From contig NZ_JAHHZQ010000001.1 of NCBI RefSeq assembly GCF_022606355.1, positions 620,001 to 684,000 of the forward strand: 64,000 nucleotides of DNA, written 5' to 3'. The notes under the pieces were generated by a model. That model saw only the letters and a program-made list of their open reading frames with translations, ran no database searches and was not told the origin of the DNA. Numbering within the stretch: the stretch's first letter is position 1; each line of letters starts with the position of its first letter. The translations under genes were made by a program, and so were the position numbers. The DNA comes from Leifsonia shinshuensis (lineage in GTDB: Bacteria; Actinomycetota; Actinomycetes; Actinomycetales; Microbacteriaceae). Shown piece after piece: positions 45,275 to 55,042 of the stretch.

Positions 45275-47013
45275 CAGTTGTCCTTCCCCTCGGACGAGCG
45301 ATCCGACGACGAGGAGGTCGAGGCGGAGGCGAGCTCCGCCGCCTTGCGCTCGGCGATCGTCTGGCGGCGCGCGGCCTCCCCGCTGCTGCGGGCGGCCTTG
45401 CCGGCAGGAACCGCCGTCTGCGCCGGAGTACGGAAGCGGGCGGCGCCGCGGTACACCGCGCCCAGTGCGTCGGGGTCGAGGCCCGACAGCGGGTGGCCGC
45501 TGCTGAAGAAGCGCGTCTTGGCGAGCAGCTGCAGCGTCGGGTGCGTGAACAGCAGCACCACGATCACGTCGATGATCGTCGTCAGGCCGAGCGTGAACGC
45601 GAACCCGCGGACGTTCGCCGCCGCGAGCACGTACAGCACGACGGCCGCGAGCAGGTTGGTCGCCTTCGACGCGTAGATCGTGCGCCGGGCGCGACCCCAG
45701 CCGGCCTCCACGGCCGATTCGAGACTTCGCCCGTCGCGCAGTTCGTCTCGTATTCGCTCGAAGTACACGATGAAGGAGTCGGCTGTGAAGCCGATGGCGA
45801 CGATGAGGCCGGCGACACCCGCCAGCGAGAGCCGGTAGTCGTAGTGCCACGACAGCAGCGAGATCGTCAGCCAGGTGAGCGCGCCGGCGACCACGAGCGA
45901 GAAGATCGTGACGAAACCGAGCAGGCGGTACTGGAAGAACGTGTAGATGCCGACCAGGATCAGGCCGATCAGTCCGGCGATGAGACCGCTGATGAGCTGC
46001 GAGGTTCCCAGGGTCGCCGAGATGTCGTCCTGGCTCTGCACCTTGAAGCTGAAGGGCAGCGCACCGAACTTCAGCTGGTCGGCGAGCGTCTTGGCGCTCT
46101 GCTCGGTGAAGTTGCCCGAGATCTGCGGCTTGCCGTCGGTGATGGCCGCCTGCGTCGTCGGCGCGGAGATCACGCGACCGTCGAGGACGATGGCGAACTG
46201 GTTCTGCGCGCCCTGCAGCGCGATGAGCCGGGTCGTCACGGCGGCGAACTGCTTGGTGCCCGTGCCGTCGAAGACGATGTTGACGGCCCACTGGCCGTTC
46301 GAAACGCCCTGCGAGCTCTGCATGATCCCGGCGCTCGCGTCGGAGATGTTCTGGCCCTTGACCTCCACGGGGCCGAGCAGGTACTTGACCGTGTTGCTGT
46401 CGTCGCAGGTGATGAGCGGCTTGTCGGTCGGCGCGGCGCTGAGGTCCTTGTTCTTGTTCGCCGCGCAGTCGTACGCGGCGAACTGCGCCTGCAGCTCCGG
46501 GGTCACCCAGGCGAGGTCGCTGCCGTTGGTCGGCTTGGTCGACGGCGTCGACTGGAGGCCGGGCGCGGGGCTCGGAGCCGGCGTCGACTTGCCGTCGGCG
46601 CCGACGACCTGGTTCGTCGGGCCGCTGGTCAGCAGCACGGGGCGGAAGTCGAGTCGCGCGCTCGCCTTGACGCGATCGAGCGTCTGCTGGTCGGGCTTGC
46701 CCGGCAGCGAGACGACGATGTTCCGCGATCCCTCAGTGGAGATCTGCGCCTCGGAGACACCCGACGCGTCGATGCGCTGACGGATGATCGAGACCGCCTG
46801 GTCGAGCTGCTGCTGCTGCACGCTCTGACCGTTCTCGACCTGCGGCGCGAGGATGATCTGCGTGCCGCCCTCGAGGTCGAGCGCGAGCTTGGGCAGCCAC
46901 GTCGCGTTGCTGAAGATGACGCCGGCCGCGAGGGTTCCGAGAAGGACCACCACGATGACGCCGAGCCATGTCAGCGAACGCCAGGCTTTTTTGACCGGGG
47001 TCGACTTTGCCAC
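45274..47013 (-). CDS. secD: Protein translocase subunit SecD
   Basis: 579 residues. Transmembrane helix 1 (LTWLGVIVVVLLGTLAAGVIF), the D1 motif KLALDLEGGTQI, a long periplasm-side P1 region with a Pro/Ser/Thr-rich insert (about 135-165), INIVFDGTGTKQFAAVT, helix-rich C-terminal half with VAIGFTADSFIVYFERIRDE. Longer than the shortest family members because of the insert and a cytoplasmic Ser/Ala-rich tail of about 80 residues. Coupled to secF; yajC lies 65 bp upstream. Confidence 0.97.
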   Translation of the reverse strand: MAKSTPVKKAWRSLTWLGVIVVVLLGTLAAGVIFSNATWLPKLALDLEGGTQIILAPQVENGQSVQQQQLDQAVSIIRQRIDASGVSEAQISTEGSRNIVVSLPGKPDQQTLDRVKASARLDFRPVLLTSGPTNQVVGADGKSTPAPSPAPGLQSTPSTKPTNGSDLAWVTPELQAQFAAYDCAANKNKDLSAAPTDKPLITCDDSNTVKYLLGPVEVKGQNISDASAGIMQSSQGVSNGQWAVNIVFDGTGTKQFAAVTTRLIALQGAQNQFAIVLDGRVISAPTTQAAITDGKPQISGNFTEQSAKTLADQLKFGALPFSFKVQSQDDISATLGTSQLISGLIAGLIGLILVGIYTFFQYRLLGFVTIFSLVVAGALTWLTISLLSWHYDYRLSLAGVAGLIVAIGFTADSFIVYFERIRDELRDGRSLESAVEAGWGRARRTIYASKATNLLAAVVLYVLAAANVRGFAFTLGLTTIIDVIVVLLFTHPTLQLLAKTRFFSSGHPLSGLDPDALGAVYRGAARFRTPAQTAVPAGKAARSSGEAARRQTIAERKAAELASASTSSSSDRSSEGKDN

Positions 47014-47078
47014 CTAGGAACTCAGCTTTCTACGAGCGATCCGCGCACCCTCTCGGCGCGCGGAGCACAGGGATGCTA

Positions 47079-47486
47079 TCAGTCGTCGCTCTTGGCGCCG
47101 GGCTTCTTCGGCGCGCCGTCGATCCGCTCACCGAACTCCGGCTCCGACGGCTCGACCGAGATCGCGTGATCCTGGTTGAGCTCGGGACCGGTGGTCTCGG
47201 TGTCGTCGACCTCGGGAGTCTTGGGCTCGACGACGCGGGCGAGCACCTGGCGGTGCACCTTCACGACGTGGCCGGGGCTGGTCTCGATGAGCGCGGTGTT
47301 GTCGTCCTCGTCGACGGACAGCAGAGTGCCGTAGAGCCCGAAGTTGGTCATGACCTCGGCGCCAGGCACCATCTTCGAACGCGTCTCGTCCTGCTCCTTG
47401 CGCCGCTTGCGGCTGTTGCGGAACATGAAGAACACGAGGGCCGCCAGAATGACGACCATCACAATGGTCAACGGATCAATGGGCAT
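47079..47486 (-). CDS. yajC: YajC, SecDF-associated membrane protein
   Basis: 135 residues. One N-terminal transmembrane helix (DPLTIVMVVILAALVFFMF) then RNSRKRRKEQDETRSKMVPGAEVMT-type sequence, the standard preprotein translocase YajC signature, and a small beta domain (TNFGLYGTLLSVDEDDNTALIE). The C-terminal 30 residues are acidic and Pro-rich. Located directly upstream of secD, as expected. Confidence 0.95.
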   Translation of the reverse strand: MPIDPLTIVMVVILAALVFFMFRNSRKRRKEQDETRSKMVPGAEVMTNFGLYGTLLSVDEDDNTALIETSPGHVVKVHRQVLARVVEPKTPEVDDTETTGPELNQDHAISVEPSEPEFGERIDGAPKKPGAKSDD

Positions 47487-47542
47487 GAAGTCTGCCGAAC
47501 CTTCCGGTTAAGTCAAGGGGGTAGGCGAGTGGCCAGCTTGAA

Positions 47543-48580
47543 TTATAGGTCATCCATCAAGGACGGTTGCTGTGAGTGGCCCTGCTGCGGGCTGGACATC
47601 CCGAAGTGGCGCCACGCGGCCGGTGTCGCGACCCGCCCGCGCGGGGTGCGGGACAGCAGCCCGATGCGCACCAGGAACGGCTCGACGACCGACTCGATGG
47701 TCTCCGCCTCTTCTCCGACCGACACCGCGAGCGTGTTCAACCCCACCGGTCCACCGTCGAAGCGCTCCAGGATGACGTGCAGCACCGCCCGGTCGAGGCG
47801 GTCGAGGCCGAGCGCGTCGACGTCGTAGAGCTCCAGTGCCGCCCGGACGGCCTCCAAGTCGGCGCGGCGACCGTGGACGAGGGCGTAGTCGCGTACGCGG
47901 CGCAGCAGCCGGTTGGCGATACGCGGCGTTCCGCGGCAGCGACCCGCGATCTCGGCGAGGGCCTCGCGATCGATCTCGAACTCCAGCATGGCTGCGGCGC
48001 GCGAGAGCACCTGGGTGAGCTCGCCCTCGTCGTAGAACTCGAGGTGCGCGGTGAACCCGAACCGGTCGCGCAGCGGGTTGGGCAGCAGGCCGGAGCGCGT
48101 GGTCGCGCCGACGAGCGTGAACGGCGCGAGGTCGAGCGGGATCGACGTCGCTCCCGCCCCCTTGCCGACCATGATGTCGATGCGGAAGTCTTCCATGGCG
48201 AGGTAGAGCATCTCCTCCGCCGAGCGCGCCATGCGGTGGATCTCGTCGATGAAGAGCACCTCCCCCGGCGTGAGGGACGACAGCAGAGCCGCGAGGTCAC
48301 CCGCGTGCTGGATCGCCGGACCGCTGGAGAGCCGCAGCGGACGCTCGCTCTCGTGCGCCACGATCATCGCGAGCGTCGTCTTGCCGAGCCCTGGCGGGCC
48401 CGCCAGGAGGATGTGGTCGGCCGTGCGGTCCTGCATCTTCGCGGCCGTCAGTAGCAGCTGCAGCTGGCCGCGCACCTTGGCCTGGCCGACGAACTCGGAC
48501 AGGGTGCGGGGGCGCAGCGCACCCTCGAAGGCGAGCTCGGACTCGGACTCCAGCTCGGGGGCGGTGAGGTCGTCGCTCAT
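47543..48580 (-). CDS. ruvB: Holliday junction branch-migration ATPase RuvB
   Basis: 345 residues. AAA+ motor: [20 protein letters not shown], Walker [18 protein letters not shown], Walker [10 protein letters not shown], sensor [18 protein letters not shown], and the C-terminal winged helix ([20 protein letters not shown]). Overlaps ruvA by 4 bp. Together with RuvA and RuvC it resolves recombination intermediates. Confidence 0.98.
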   Translation of the reverse strand: MSDDLTAPELESESELAFEGALRPRTLSEFVGQAKVRGQLQLLLTAAKMQDRTADHILLAGPPGLGKTTLAMIVAHESERPLRLSSGPAIQHAGDLAALLSSLTPGEVLFIDEIHRMARSAEEMLYLAMEDFRIDIMVGKGAGATSIPLDLAPFTLVGATTRSGLLPNPLRDRFGFTAHLEFYDEGELTQVLSRAAAMLEFEIDREALAEIAGRCRGTPRIANRLLRRVRDYALVHGRRADLEAVRAALELYDVDALGLDRLDRAVLHVILERFDGGPVGLNTLAVSVGEEAETIESVVEPFLVRIGLLSRTPRGRVATPAAWRHFGMSSPQQGHSQQPSLMDDL

Positions 48581-49215
48581 CGGGAGGCGCCCTTCGCCGG
48601 ACCCGCTGTAGCCGGGCCGAGGCGAGCCAGCGTGAGCCGCAGCAGCGTCTGCACGGAATCACGCGCGCTCTCATCCGTCTCGGCGACGACGTCGGCCACC
48701 GCCTCCGCCGCGATCTTCTCCGGCCAGCCGAGGCCGACCAGCGCGACGAGCACGCTGTCAGGAACCGCGGACGCGGCTCCCCCGGCCTTCACGGCACGCG
48801 CGGGCGCACGGCGTGCGGCGGTGAGCTTTCCGGTCAGGGACACCACGATGAGCTTGGCGGTCTTGGGCCCGATACCGGACACCTTGCGGAACGGCGCGTC
48901 GTCGTCGGCCGCCACGGCATCGGCCACCTGGTCGGGGCTGAGCACGGAGAGGACTCCGATCGCCGACTTCGGGCCGACGCCGGACACGCCGTTGAGCAGC
49001 TCGAAGACCTGCAGCTGCTCGAGATCGGCGAAGCCGAAGAGCTGCAGTGCGTCTTCGCGCACGATCAGCGTGGTGTGGACGAAGGCCTCGTCACCGACGC
49101 GCAGCGAGAGGACGTGGTCGGGGGTGAGCTGAACGGCGAAGCCGACGCCGCCCACCTCGATCACAGCGGTACCGCCGATCGCAGAGAGCACGGTACCGCG
49201 GAGGGAGGAGATCAC
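48577..49215 (-). CDS. ruvA: Holliday junction DNA helicase subunit RuvA
   Basis: 212 residues. [22 protein letters not shown] domain, two helix-hairpin-helix motifs ([17 protein letters not shown] and [19 protein letters not shown]), a flexible Ala-rich linker and the RuvB-binding C-terminal domain ([19 protein letters not shown]). ATG overlaps the ruvC stop by 4 bp. Confidence 0.97.
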   Translation of the reverse strand: MISSLRGTVLSAIGGTAVIEVGGVGFAVQLTPDHVLSLRVGDEAFVHTTLIVREDALQLFGFADLEQLQVFELLNGVSGVGPKSAIGVLSVLSPDQVADAVAADDDAPFRKVSGIGPKTAKLIVVSLTGKLTAARRAPARAVKAGGAASAVPDSVLVALVGLGWPEKIAAEAVADVVAETDESARDSVQTLLRLTLARLGPATAGPAKGASR

Positions 49216-49811
49216 CTGGCAAGCCTACGGGGCACCGCCGACGCACGGGCGGAGCGCTCGGCGGCGCGCCACGCCGCCTGGGCGGGCGTCTGCGACGCGT
49301 CCGAGCCCTCGGCCCCCGACCCATCCGTCGCCGGCGACCCCCGCCAGGCATGGCAGATGGCGATGGCCAGGGCGTCGGCCGCGTCGGCCGGCTTGGGTGC
49401 CTCCGCGAGCCCGAGGATGCGGGCGACCATCGCCTGCACCTGGCGTTTGTCGGCGGAGCCGTAGCCCGTGATGGCGGCTTTCACCTCGCTCGGCGTGTGC
49501 AGGGCGACCGGGAGGCCGCGGCGCGCGGCCGCGTGCAGCGCGACGCCGCTGACCTGGGCGACGCCCATCACGGTCCGCAGGTTGTGCTGGGCGAAGACGC
49601 GCTCGATGGCGACGACCTCCGGGCGATGCTCGTCGAGCAGCGCGTCGATGCCGGCGCCCACCGCGAGCAGCCGCTTCTCGAGCGGCAGGTCCGCCGGGGT
49701 GCGGATGACCGTGACCTCGACCAGCGTCGCCCGGCGGTCGGGACGCACATCGACCACACCGACGCCGCACCGCGTCAGCCCCGGATCGATTCCGAGCACC
49801 CGGATCGTCAT
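49212..49811 (-). CDS. ruvC: Holliday junction endonuclease RuvC
   Basis: 199 residues. RNase H-fold resolvase with catalytic acids in [13 protein letters not shown] (Asp near residue 8) and [12 protein letters not shown] (Glu near residue 70), and [21 protein letters not shown] and [15 protein letters not shown] supplying the last two. The C-terminal 40 residues are a variable Ala-rich tail. 63-bp gap from yebC upstream. Confidence 0.97.
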   Translation of the reverse strand: MTIRVLGIDPGLTRCGVGVVDVRPDRRATLVEVTVIRTPADLPLEKRLLAVGAGIDALLDEHRPEVVAIERVFAQHNLRTVMGVAQVSGVALHAAARRGLPVALHTPSEVKAAITGYGSADKRQVQAMVARILGLAEAPKPADAADALAIAICHAWRGSPATDGSGAEGSDASQTPAQAAWRAAERSARASAVPRRLAR

Positions 49812-49874
49812 CTCGGCGGCCTCTCTGTCTCGACCGGCCCGGCCTTCGTGATCGGACCGTCCGCCCTGATCGGG

Positions 49875-50636
49875 CTACTCGTCGTCTTCGAGCTGCGCCT
49901 GCACCTCGGCCGTGAGGTCGAGGTTCGTGTAGACGTTCTGCACGTCGTCCGAGTCTTCGAGCGCGTCGATGAGGCGGAACACCTTGCGCGCCACCTCGGC
50001 GTCGGCCTCCACGTTGACGGTGGCCACGAACTCGGCGTCGGCCGAGTCGTAGTCGATGCCGGCCTCCTGCAGTGCCGTGCGGGCGGCGACGAGGTCGGTC
50101 GCCTCGGTCAGCACCTCGAAGCTCTCGCCGCGGTCGGTGACCTCTTCGGCTCCGGCGTCGAGAACCGCCGACAGCACGGCGTCCTCGTCGACGCCGTCGG
50201 CGTGCGGGACCACGATGACGCCCTTGCGGTGGAAGTTGTACGCGACGCTGCCAGGGTCGGCCATGGTGCCGCCGTTGCGGGTCATCGCGGTACGCACCTC
50301 TGCGGCCGCACGGTTCTTGTTCTCGGTGAGGCACTCGATCAGCAGGGCGACGCCGCCAGGGCCGTAGCCCTCGTACATGATCGTCGTGTAGTCGATGGTC
50401 TCACCGGTGAGACCGGCGCCGCGCTTGATGGCGCGGTCGATGTTGTCGTTGGGGACGGAGGTCTTCTTGGCCTTCTGCACCGCGTCGACCAGGGTCGGGT
50501 TGCCGGACAGGTCGGCGCCGCCGGTCTTGGCGGCCACCTCGATGTTCTTGATGAGCTTGGCGAACGACTTGGCTCGGCGGGCGTCGATGACCGCCTTCTT
50601 GTGCTTGGTCGTTGCCCACTTGGAATGCCCGGACAC
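49875..50636 (-). CDS. yebC: YebC/PmpR-family regulatory protein
   Basis: 253 residues from GTG 50636 (GGGAG 6 nt upstream), giving the family start [20 protein letters not shown]. Members are DNA-binding regulators and more recently linked to relief of ribosome stalling. [39 protein letters not shown] and the C-terminal [20 protein letters not shown] are conserved. A possible -10 (TATTAT) is seen on the minus strand just upstream at about 50670, suggesting that yebC-ruvCAB has its own promoter. Confidence 0.95.
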   Translation of the reverse strand: MSGHSKWATTKHKKAVIDARRAKSFAKLIKNIEVAAKTGGADLSGNPTLVDAVQKAKKTSVPNDNIDRAIKRGAGLTGETIDYTTIMYEGYGPGGVALLIECLTENKNRAAAEVRTAMTRNGGTMADPGSVAYNFHRKGVIVVPHADGVDEDAVLSAVLDAGAEEVTDRGESFEVLTEATDLVAARTALQEAGIDYDSADAEFVATVNVEADAEVARKVFRLIDALEDSDDVQNVYTNLDLTAEVQAQLEDDE

Positions 50637-50973
50637 TGGTGCTCCCTCGAGTTGCGTTTGAACCTGTCCATAATAATGCCTCGGTGGGCACCCGCCCGAA
50701 GGCGGCGGGCCGAGCGTCAGAGAACTTGATCGCACTCATCCCGAACGCGCCCAGCCTTCACGACGGCATCACTAAGAGGTCGAGTTCGACCTCGACGGCG
50801 CGGAATCGCGCGTGGCCTGCTGCAAACAACTCGGGCGGGCCGAACTCCCCAAATCGCGCGAACGCGACCTGTCCGAGGTGCGGCTGCCGCGGGCTTACCG
50901 TCCCCCGGAATGTCGTCCAGGCCGTCGAGGTCGTCGACATGCGGCGGTCATTGAGCGCGGCGACGTCGCGGAA
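50637..50973. other. 337-bp intergenic region between yebC and the orphan gene
   Basis: No gene is supported on either strand. It contains an AT-rich putative yebC promoter near 50670, a tetraloop hairpin CCGCC-CGAA-GGCGG (50692-50705) positioned after the orphan gene, and a near-perfect palindrome GAGGTCGA-GT-TCGACCTC (50776-50793). A 60-codon minus-strand frame (50758-50940) shows no recognisable protein. The composition suggests decayed coding sequence next to a transferred gene. Confidence 0.4.
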
Positions 50974-51972
50974 TTAGAGCTCCGACTGTTGTGAGTCGGA
51001 CTCCCGAGCATTCCGCTGACCTCTTCTTTTCGGCAGGACCAGATGCGACAGAGCTCCACCCACAATGCCTAGCCAAGCCCCCAATACAAGAACGGCCACT
51101 TGAAAGACGGCATTGGACCGATCCCGCGCTTCCGGGTTGACAAAGGTCATCGATGGCCCGGAAGACACGTAGTCCGATTGGCTTCTCTGCACGTATTTTG
51201 TGACGTATTCCAGACGTCCAGGGGATGCTTGCAAGGGCTCCTGAATCGCCATCGGGCTAACGGCGGCGAGTTGCCAGCGCGCTTGATGATTCACGGAGGC
51301 ACTCAACTCGACACTAGTATCCGCCGCACTCTCGTGCGCCACCGCGACCGAGGGGAAAGGAAGTGACGGCTGCGGAGATCGTTGGTTTTCAGGATGAAGA
51401 CGCAGGCGACAGGCCACGCCCGTCATACCGCCAGACGCAGTCAAAAAGTCATGGCCGTATGACATCCGCACCTGTTCGGCTTCGCCTGGATCTGCCCTGA
51501 CCTCGAACATCAGACCCGCTTCCACTGACTCTGGATACAACGACGACGCGGCGCGCTTAAGCCGCGCGCGATCCTGTTGATCCGGTTTCGGAAGCATCCA
51601 TGCCACGTAGCCCGTTCGATCCGCCGAGGCCTGCTTAGCTTCGCGACCGAACCATGTATATCGCGGGCTGCATTTCCACCGGTCGCCGTTTTCAACCCAG
51701 ATGTTCGCACTGTCGAGAAAGTGCGGGTTCGCAGCATCGGCTTGATCGATGAGAACCGTTAGAGCTTGGCTGTCGTTTACGGTGTCGGCAGTCCAGCGGA
51801 TATCGAGCTTGGATGGATCCACCTGGCGCCCGTGCTCCTTGAACTGAACGGCGAGTCGCGTCTGCTCAGCTGTAGAGGTCGGAGAGAGGCTGCCTACGAT
51901 CGCCCCCGCTGATCCCACCGGAACGGCCAGCCAGAACACGACGAGACAAAGGAAGCGTACGAGCGTCAGCAA
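50974..51972 (-). CDS. Orphan double-anchored membrane/exported protein, lower GC
   Basis: 332 residues from TTG 51972 (an in-frame stop lies three codons upstream). N-terminal hydrophobic segment (LVRFLCLVVFWLAVPVGSAGAIVG; signal or anchor), an extracytoplasmic region of about 265 residues with two Cys (WKCSPRYTWFG, GVACRLRLH) and polar beta-like sequence, and a C-terminal transmembrane helix (VFQVAVLVLGAWLGIVGGALSHLVL) followed by KRRGQRN. No family recognised. Its base composition is visibly lower in GC (many AT-ending codons) than every neighbouring gene, and it separates yebC from pdxT, which are close together in many actinobacteria. Likely horizontally acquired. Function unknown. Confidence 0.75.
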   Translation of the reverse strand: MLTLVRFLCLVVFWLAVPVGSAGAIVGSLSPTSTAEQTRLAVQFKEHGRQVDPSKLDIRWTADTVNDSQALTVLIDQADAANPHFLDSANIWVENGDRWKCSPRYTWFGREAKQASADRTGYVAWMLPKPDQQDRARLKRAASSLYPESVEAGLMFEVRADPGEAEQVRMSYGHDFLTASGGMTGVACRLRLHPENQRSPQPSLPFPSVAVAHESAADTSVELSASVNHQARWQLAAVSPMAIQEPLQASPGRLEYVTKYVQRSQSDYVSSGPSMTFVNPEARDRSNAVFQVAVLVLGAWLGIVGGALSHLVLPKRRGQRNARESDSQQSEL

Positions 51973-52008
51973 ATGAGATCACCACATCGAAAGGCCAGGG
52001 CTAGACCA

Positions 52009-52656
52009 TCAAAGATATTGCATAGCGGCCTCCCGCGCCCGCACCTTCGCCAGGAAGTAGGCGTGGAAGCGCGTGTCCCCGGTGATCTCCGGATGGAAGG
52101 ACGTGCCGAGGAGGTCGCCCTGCTCGACCGCCACCACACGGCCGTCCGGCACGCGCGCGAGCACGGTCGCCCGCTCCCCCACGCTCTCGACGATCGGCGC
52201 GCGGATGAACACCGCGTGCACCGGCTCCTCGCCGAGCTGCGGGATGTCGAGGTCGGTCTCGAAGGAGTCCACCTGCGAGCCGAACGCGTTGCGGCGCACG
52301 GCCACGTCGAGGCCGCCGAGGCTCTGCTGCCCGGCGATCCCGTCGACGATCGTGTCGGCGAGCATGATCAGCCCGGCGCACGTGCCGTAGACCGGAAGGC
52401 CTCCCGCGATCGCGGCCCTCAACGGCTCGGCGAGACCGAACGCGCGGGACAGCTTGTCCATGACGGACGACTCCCCGCCGGGGATGACGAGACCAGCGAC
52501 CTGCTCCAGCTCCTCCGGACGCCGCACCGGCACGGCGTCGGCGCCCAGGCCGCGCAGGACCGCGAGATGCTCGCGGAAGTCTCCCTGCAGGGCCAGGACG
52601 CCGACGCGCGGGCCGGTCGAGGCGGTCGTCGTCGCTCCGCCGGCGTTACCAGCCAC
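52009..52656 (-). CDS. pdxT: Pyridoxal 5'-phosphate synthase glutaminase subunit PdxT
   Basis: 215 residues, GTG start at 52656, overlapping pdxS by 11 bp. Class I-like glutaminase supplying ammonia to Pdx[35 protein letters not shown], the nucleophile [11 protein letters not shown] and the catalytic His-Glu in [12 protein letters not shown] are intact. An 18-residue Gly/Ala/Thr-rich N-terminal extension precedes the domain; the true start could be a little further in. Confidence 0.96.
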   Translation of the reverse strand: MAGNAGGATTTASTGPRVGVLALQGDFREHLAVLRGLGADAVPVRRPEELEQVAGLVIPGGESSVMDKLSRAFGLAEPLRAAIAGGLPVYGTCAGLIMLADTIVDGIAGQQSLGGLDVAVRRNAFGSQVDSFETDLDIPQLGEEPVHAVFIRAPIVESVGERATVLARVPDGRVVAVEQGDLLGTSFHPEITGDTRFHAYFLAKVRAREAAMQYL

Positions 52657-53548
52657 GCTCGGCGAGCCGGTGCGGGGCGGCGAGGTCGGAGACGTTGATG
52701 CCGACCATCGCCTCGCCGAGGCCGCGGGAAACCTCCGCGATGACCTTCGGGTCGTCGTAGAACGTGGTCGCCTTGACGATCGCGGCCGCGCGCTGCTCCG
52801 GGTTGCCCGACTTGAAGATGCCGGAACCGACGAAGACGCCGTCCGCGCCCAGCTGCATCATCATCGCTGCGTCCGCCGGGGTGGCCACGCCGCCGGCCGT
52901 GAACAGCACGACGGGGAGCTTGCCGGTCTCGGCGATCTCGGCGACCAGCTCGTAGGGGGCCTGGAGGTCCTTCGCCGCGACGTAGAGCTCGTCGCGCGTC
53001 ATCGACTTCAGGGCGTTGATCTCCGACGTGATCTTGCGGATGTGCTTGGTCGCCTCCGACACGTCGCCGGTGCCGGCCTCGCCCTTCGAGCGGATCATCG
53101 CAGCGCCCTCGTTGATGCGGCGCAGCGCCTCGCCGAGGTTGGTGGCGCCGCAGACGAACGGAACGGTGAACTTCCACTTGTCGATGTGGTTGACGTAGTC
53201 GGCCGGCGACAGCACCTCGGACTCGTCGATGTAGTCGACGTCGAGGGCCTCCAGCACCTGCGCTTCGACGAAGTGGCCGATGCGGGCCTTCGCCATGACG
53301 GGGATGGACACCTCGGCGATGATCGCCTCGATCAGGTCGGGGTCGCTCATGCGGGCGACGCCGCCCTGCGCGCGGATGTCGGCGGGGACGCGCTCCAGCG
53401 CCATGACGGCGACGGCGCCGGCGTCCTCGGCGATGCGGGCCTGCTCCGGTGTGACGACGTCCATGATGACGCCGCCCTTCAGCATCTCGGCCAGGCCGCG
53501 CTTGACCCGGTTCGACCCGGTGGCGGTGCCCTGCTCTGTGTCTGTCAT
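52646..53548 (-). CDS. pdxS: Pyridoxal 5'-phosphate synthase lyase subunit PdxS
   Basis: 300 residues from ATG 53548. Builds PLP directly from ribose 5-phosphate, glyceraldehyde 3-phosphate and PdxT-derived ammonia. Start choice: the sequence upstream of ATG 53548 is the intergenic promoter region. [19 protein letters not shown], the active-site lysines in [16 protein letters not shown] and [17 protein letters not shown], and the long C-terminal [20 protein letters not shown] are present. Divergent from the MocR-type regulator gene, 94 bp away. Confidence 0.97.
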   Translation of the reverse strand: MTDTEQGTATGSNRVKRGLAEMLKGGVIMDVVTPEQARIAEDAGAVAVMALERVPADIRAQGGVARMSDPDLIEAIIAEVSIPVMAKARIGHFVEAQVLEALDVDYIDESEVLSPADYVNHIDKWKFTVPFVCGATNLGEALRRINEGAAMIRSKGEAGTGDVSEATKHIRKITSEINALKSMTRDELYVAAKDLQAPYELVAEIAETGKLPVVLFTAGGVATPADAAMMMQLGADGVFVGSGIFKSGNPEQRAAAIVKATTFYDDPKVIAEVSRGLGEAMVGINVSDLAAPHRLAERGW

Positions 53549-53567
53549 CGTCGCCCTCTCTACGGTA

Positions 53568-53581
53568 CAAAAATTGTTTTG
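53568..53581. promoter_or_regulatory. AT-rich inverted repeat in the pdxS / mocR divergent region
   Basis: CAAAA-ATTG-TTTTG is the only AT-rich tract in the 94-bp intergenic region. It is 20 bp upstream of the pdxS ATG and fits an operator for the divergently encoded MocR regulator. A TAGACT -10 for the regulator lies on the plus strand at 53619-53624. Confidence 0.5.
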
Positions 53582-53642
53582 GCCTATGCCGAACGATAGC
53601 ATCCCCGTCGCGGCTCGGTAGACTCTGAAGCCGGGGAGTGCA

Positions 53643-54962
53643 ATGGACGAACAAGTCATCACGGGAACGACGGCGGCGGAGATCGCCGCGAGCGTGCGCG
53701 CGCTGCACGAGCGCGGGGCGCTGCGCCGGGGAGACGCCCTGCCGCCGGTCCGCGAGCTCGCCGTCCAGCTGCAGGTCAACCGCAACACCGCGGTCGCCGC
53801 CTACCGCCTGCTCGCGCAGGCCGGGGTGGTCGTGGCGCGCGGGCGCGCCGGCACGGTCATCGCCGGAGTGGAGGCCGTGGCCCAGGAGGGCTTCGCGGCC
53901 GACAGCGTGCTGCGCGACATCGGCACGGGCAACCCCGACCCGGGTCGCATCCCCGACCTGTCCGCGGCGCTGGCCCGCGCCGTCGGCCGCCCGGTGCTCT
54001 ACGGCGAGCCGGTGATCGACCCCGCGCTGCAGGCGCGTGCCCTCAGCTGGGTGCGGGAGGACCTCCCGGACCACGATCTGCGGATCACGGTGACCAACGG
54101 GGCCGTCGACGCCGTCGAGCGGCTGCTCGCCCAGGCACTCCTCCGCGACGACGCCGTCGCCCTCGAAGACCCGTGCTTCCTCGCCAGCATCCACACCGTC
54201 CGACACGGTGGCTATCGCGCGGTGGCCGTTCCGGTCGATGCCGAGGGGATGACGGTCGACGGACTCCGCGCCGCCCTCGACGCGGGCGTGCGGGCGATCA
54301 TCTGCACGCCCCGCGCGCAGAACCCGACGGGGGCGACGCTCTCCCCCGCCCGCGCGGCCGAACTGCGCGCGCTGCTCGTCGAGCACCCCTACGTGCTCGT
54401 GATCGAGGACGACCACTTCTCCATGCTGTCCCAGCGACCGTACGAGACCCTCATCGGCCCGGGCCACCAGCGCTACGCGCTCGTGCGCTCGGTGTCGAAG
54501 TTCCTCGGCCCCGACATGTGCCTCGCCGTCGCCGCGACCGACCCGGAGACCGCGGAGCGCCTCGCCTTCCGGCTCAGCCCGGGCACGACCTGGGTCAGCC
54601 ATATCCTCCAGCGGTTGGTGCTGGCCCAGCTGAGCGACGCGTCGGTGCTCGCCGAGATCGCGGAGGCCGGTCGCCACTATGCGGAGCGCAACGCGGACTT
54701 CGCGGCGCAGCTCACCGAGCGCGGGCTGCCGACCGAGGCCGGCGACGGCCTCAACCTGTGGATCGACCTCCCGGGCGAGGCGCGGATCGTCGCCGAGCGG
54801 CTGATGCGACGCGGGTGGCTCGCCCGCACCGGCGACGAGTTCGGGCTCGGCGAGCGGAGGGCGCCATCGCACCAGCTGCGATTGACCGTGCACGACCTCA
54901 CGCCGGAAGAGACCGACCGGCTGCTCGACGATCTCGCGGACGTCGCCGGGCCGCGGCCCTGA
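53643..54962 (+). CDS. MocR-type regulator (GntR winged helix + PLP aminotransferase fold), PdxR-like
   Basis: 439 residues. GntR-type DNA-binding domain at 10-75 ([33 protein letters not shown]), then a fold-type I aminotransferase domain (about 110-435). Its PLP-binding Lys is in [11 protein letters not shown] and the Asp in IIEDDHFS-type sequence ([10 protein letters not shown]). Proteins of this kind sense PLP and, when beside pdxS-pdxT, act as activator (PdxR). Here it is divergent from pdxS-pdxT and upstream of pdxY, so it probably balances de novo synthesis against salvage. ATG 53643 follows GGGGAG. Confidence 0.92.
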   Translation: MDEQVITGTTAAEIAASVRALHERGALRRGDALPPVRELAVQLQVNRNTAVAAYRLLAQAGVVVARGRAGTVIAGVEAVAQEGFAADSVLRDIGTGNPDPGRIPDLSAALARAVGRPVLYGEPVIDPALQARALSWVREDLPDHDLRITVTNGAVDAVERLLAQALLRDDAVALEDPCFLASIHTVRHGGYRAVAVPVDAEGMTVDGLRAALDAGVRAIICTPRAQNPTGATLSPARAAELRALLVEHPYVLVIEDDHFSMLSQRPYETLIGPGHQRYALVRSVSKFLGPDMCLAVAATDPETAERLAFRLSPGTTWVSHILQRLVLAQLSDASVLAEIAEAGRHYAERNADFAAQLTERGLPTEAGDGLNLWIDLPGEARIVAERLMRRGWLARTGDEFGLGERRAPSHQLRLTVHDLTPEETDRLLDDLADVAGPRP

Positions 54963-55008
54963 CCTGAGCTGACCTGAGCCGAGCTGACCTGACCTGACCT
55001 GACCTGAC
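54959..55008 (+). repeat. CTGAC pentanucleotide repeat between mocR and pdxY
   Basis: Five perfect CTGAC units (54984-55008) preceded by degenerate copies (CTGAGC/CTGACC) starting at the mocR stop codon. It fills most of the 80-bp gap; slippage would change the distance between mocR and the pdxY ribosome-binding site, not a reading frame. Confidence 0.9.
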
Positions 55009-55042
55009 GAGGGCGGCCCCTGCGGGATGAGAGGATCGTGGG

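Noticed and set aside
41255-45676. A 1473-codon plus-strand frame across rel, rhodanese, secF and secD
   Set aside because: Its translation is Arg/Val/Asp/Leu-rich without any known motif and covers four well-supported minus-strand genes. High-GC shadow.
49875-50735. Longer start for yebC (286 residues)
   Set aside because: The extension crosses the promoter-like AT-rich region, and GTG 50636 has a good Shine-Dalgarno and the canonical N-terminus.
50758-50940. 60-codon minus-strand frame in the yebC-orphan gap
   Set aside because: No ribosome-binding site and no recognisable sequence; overlapping frames of equal length exist on the plus strand.
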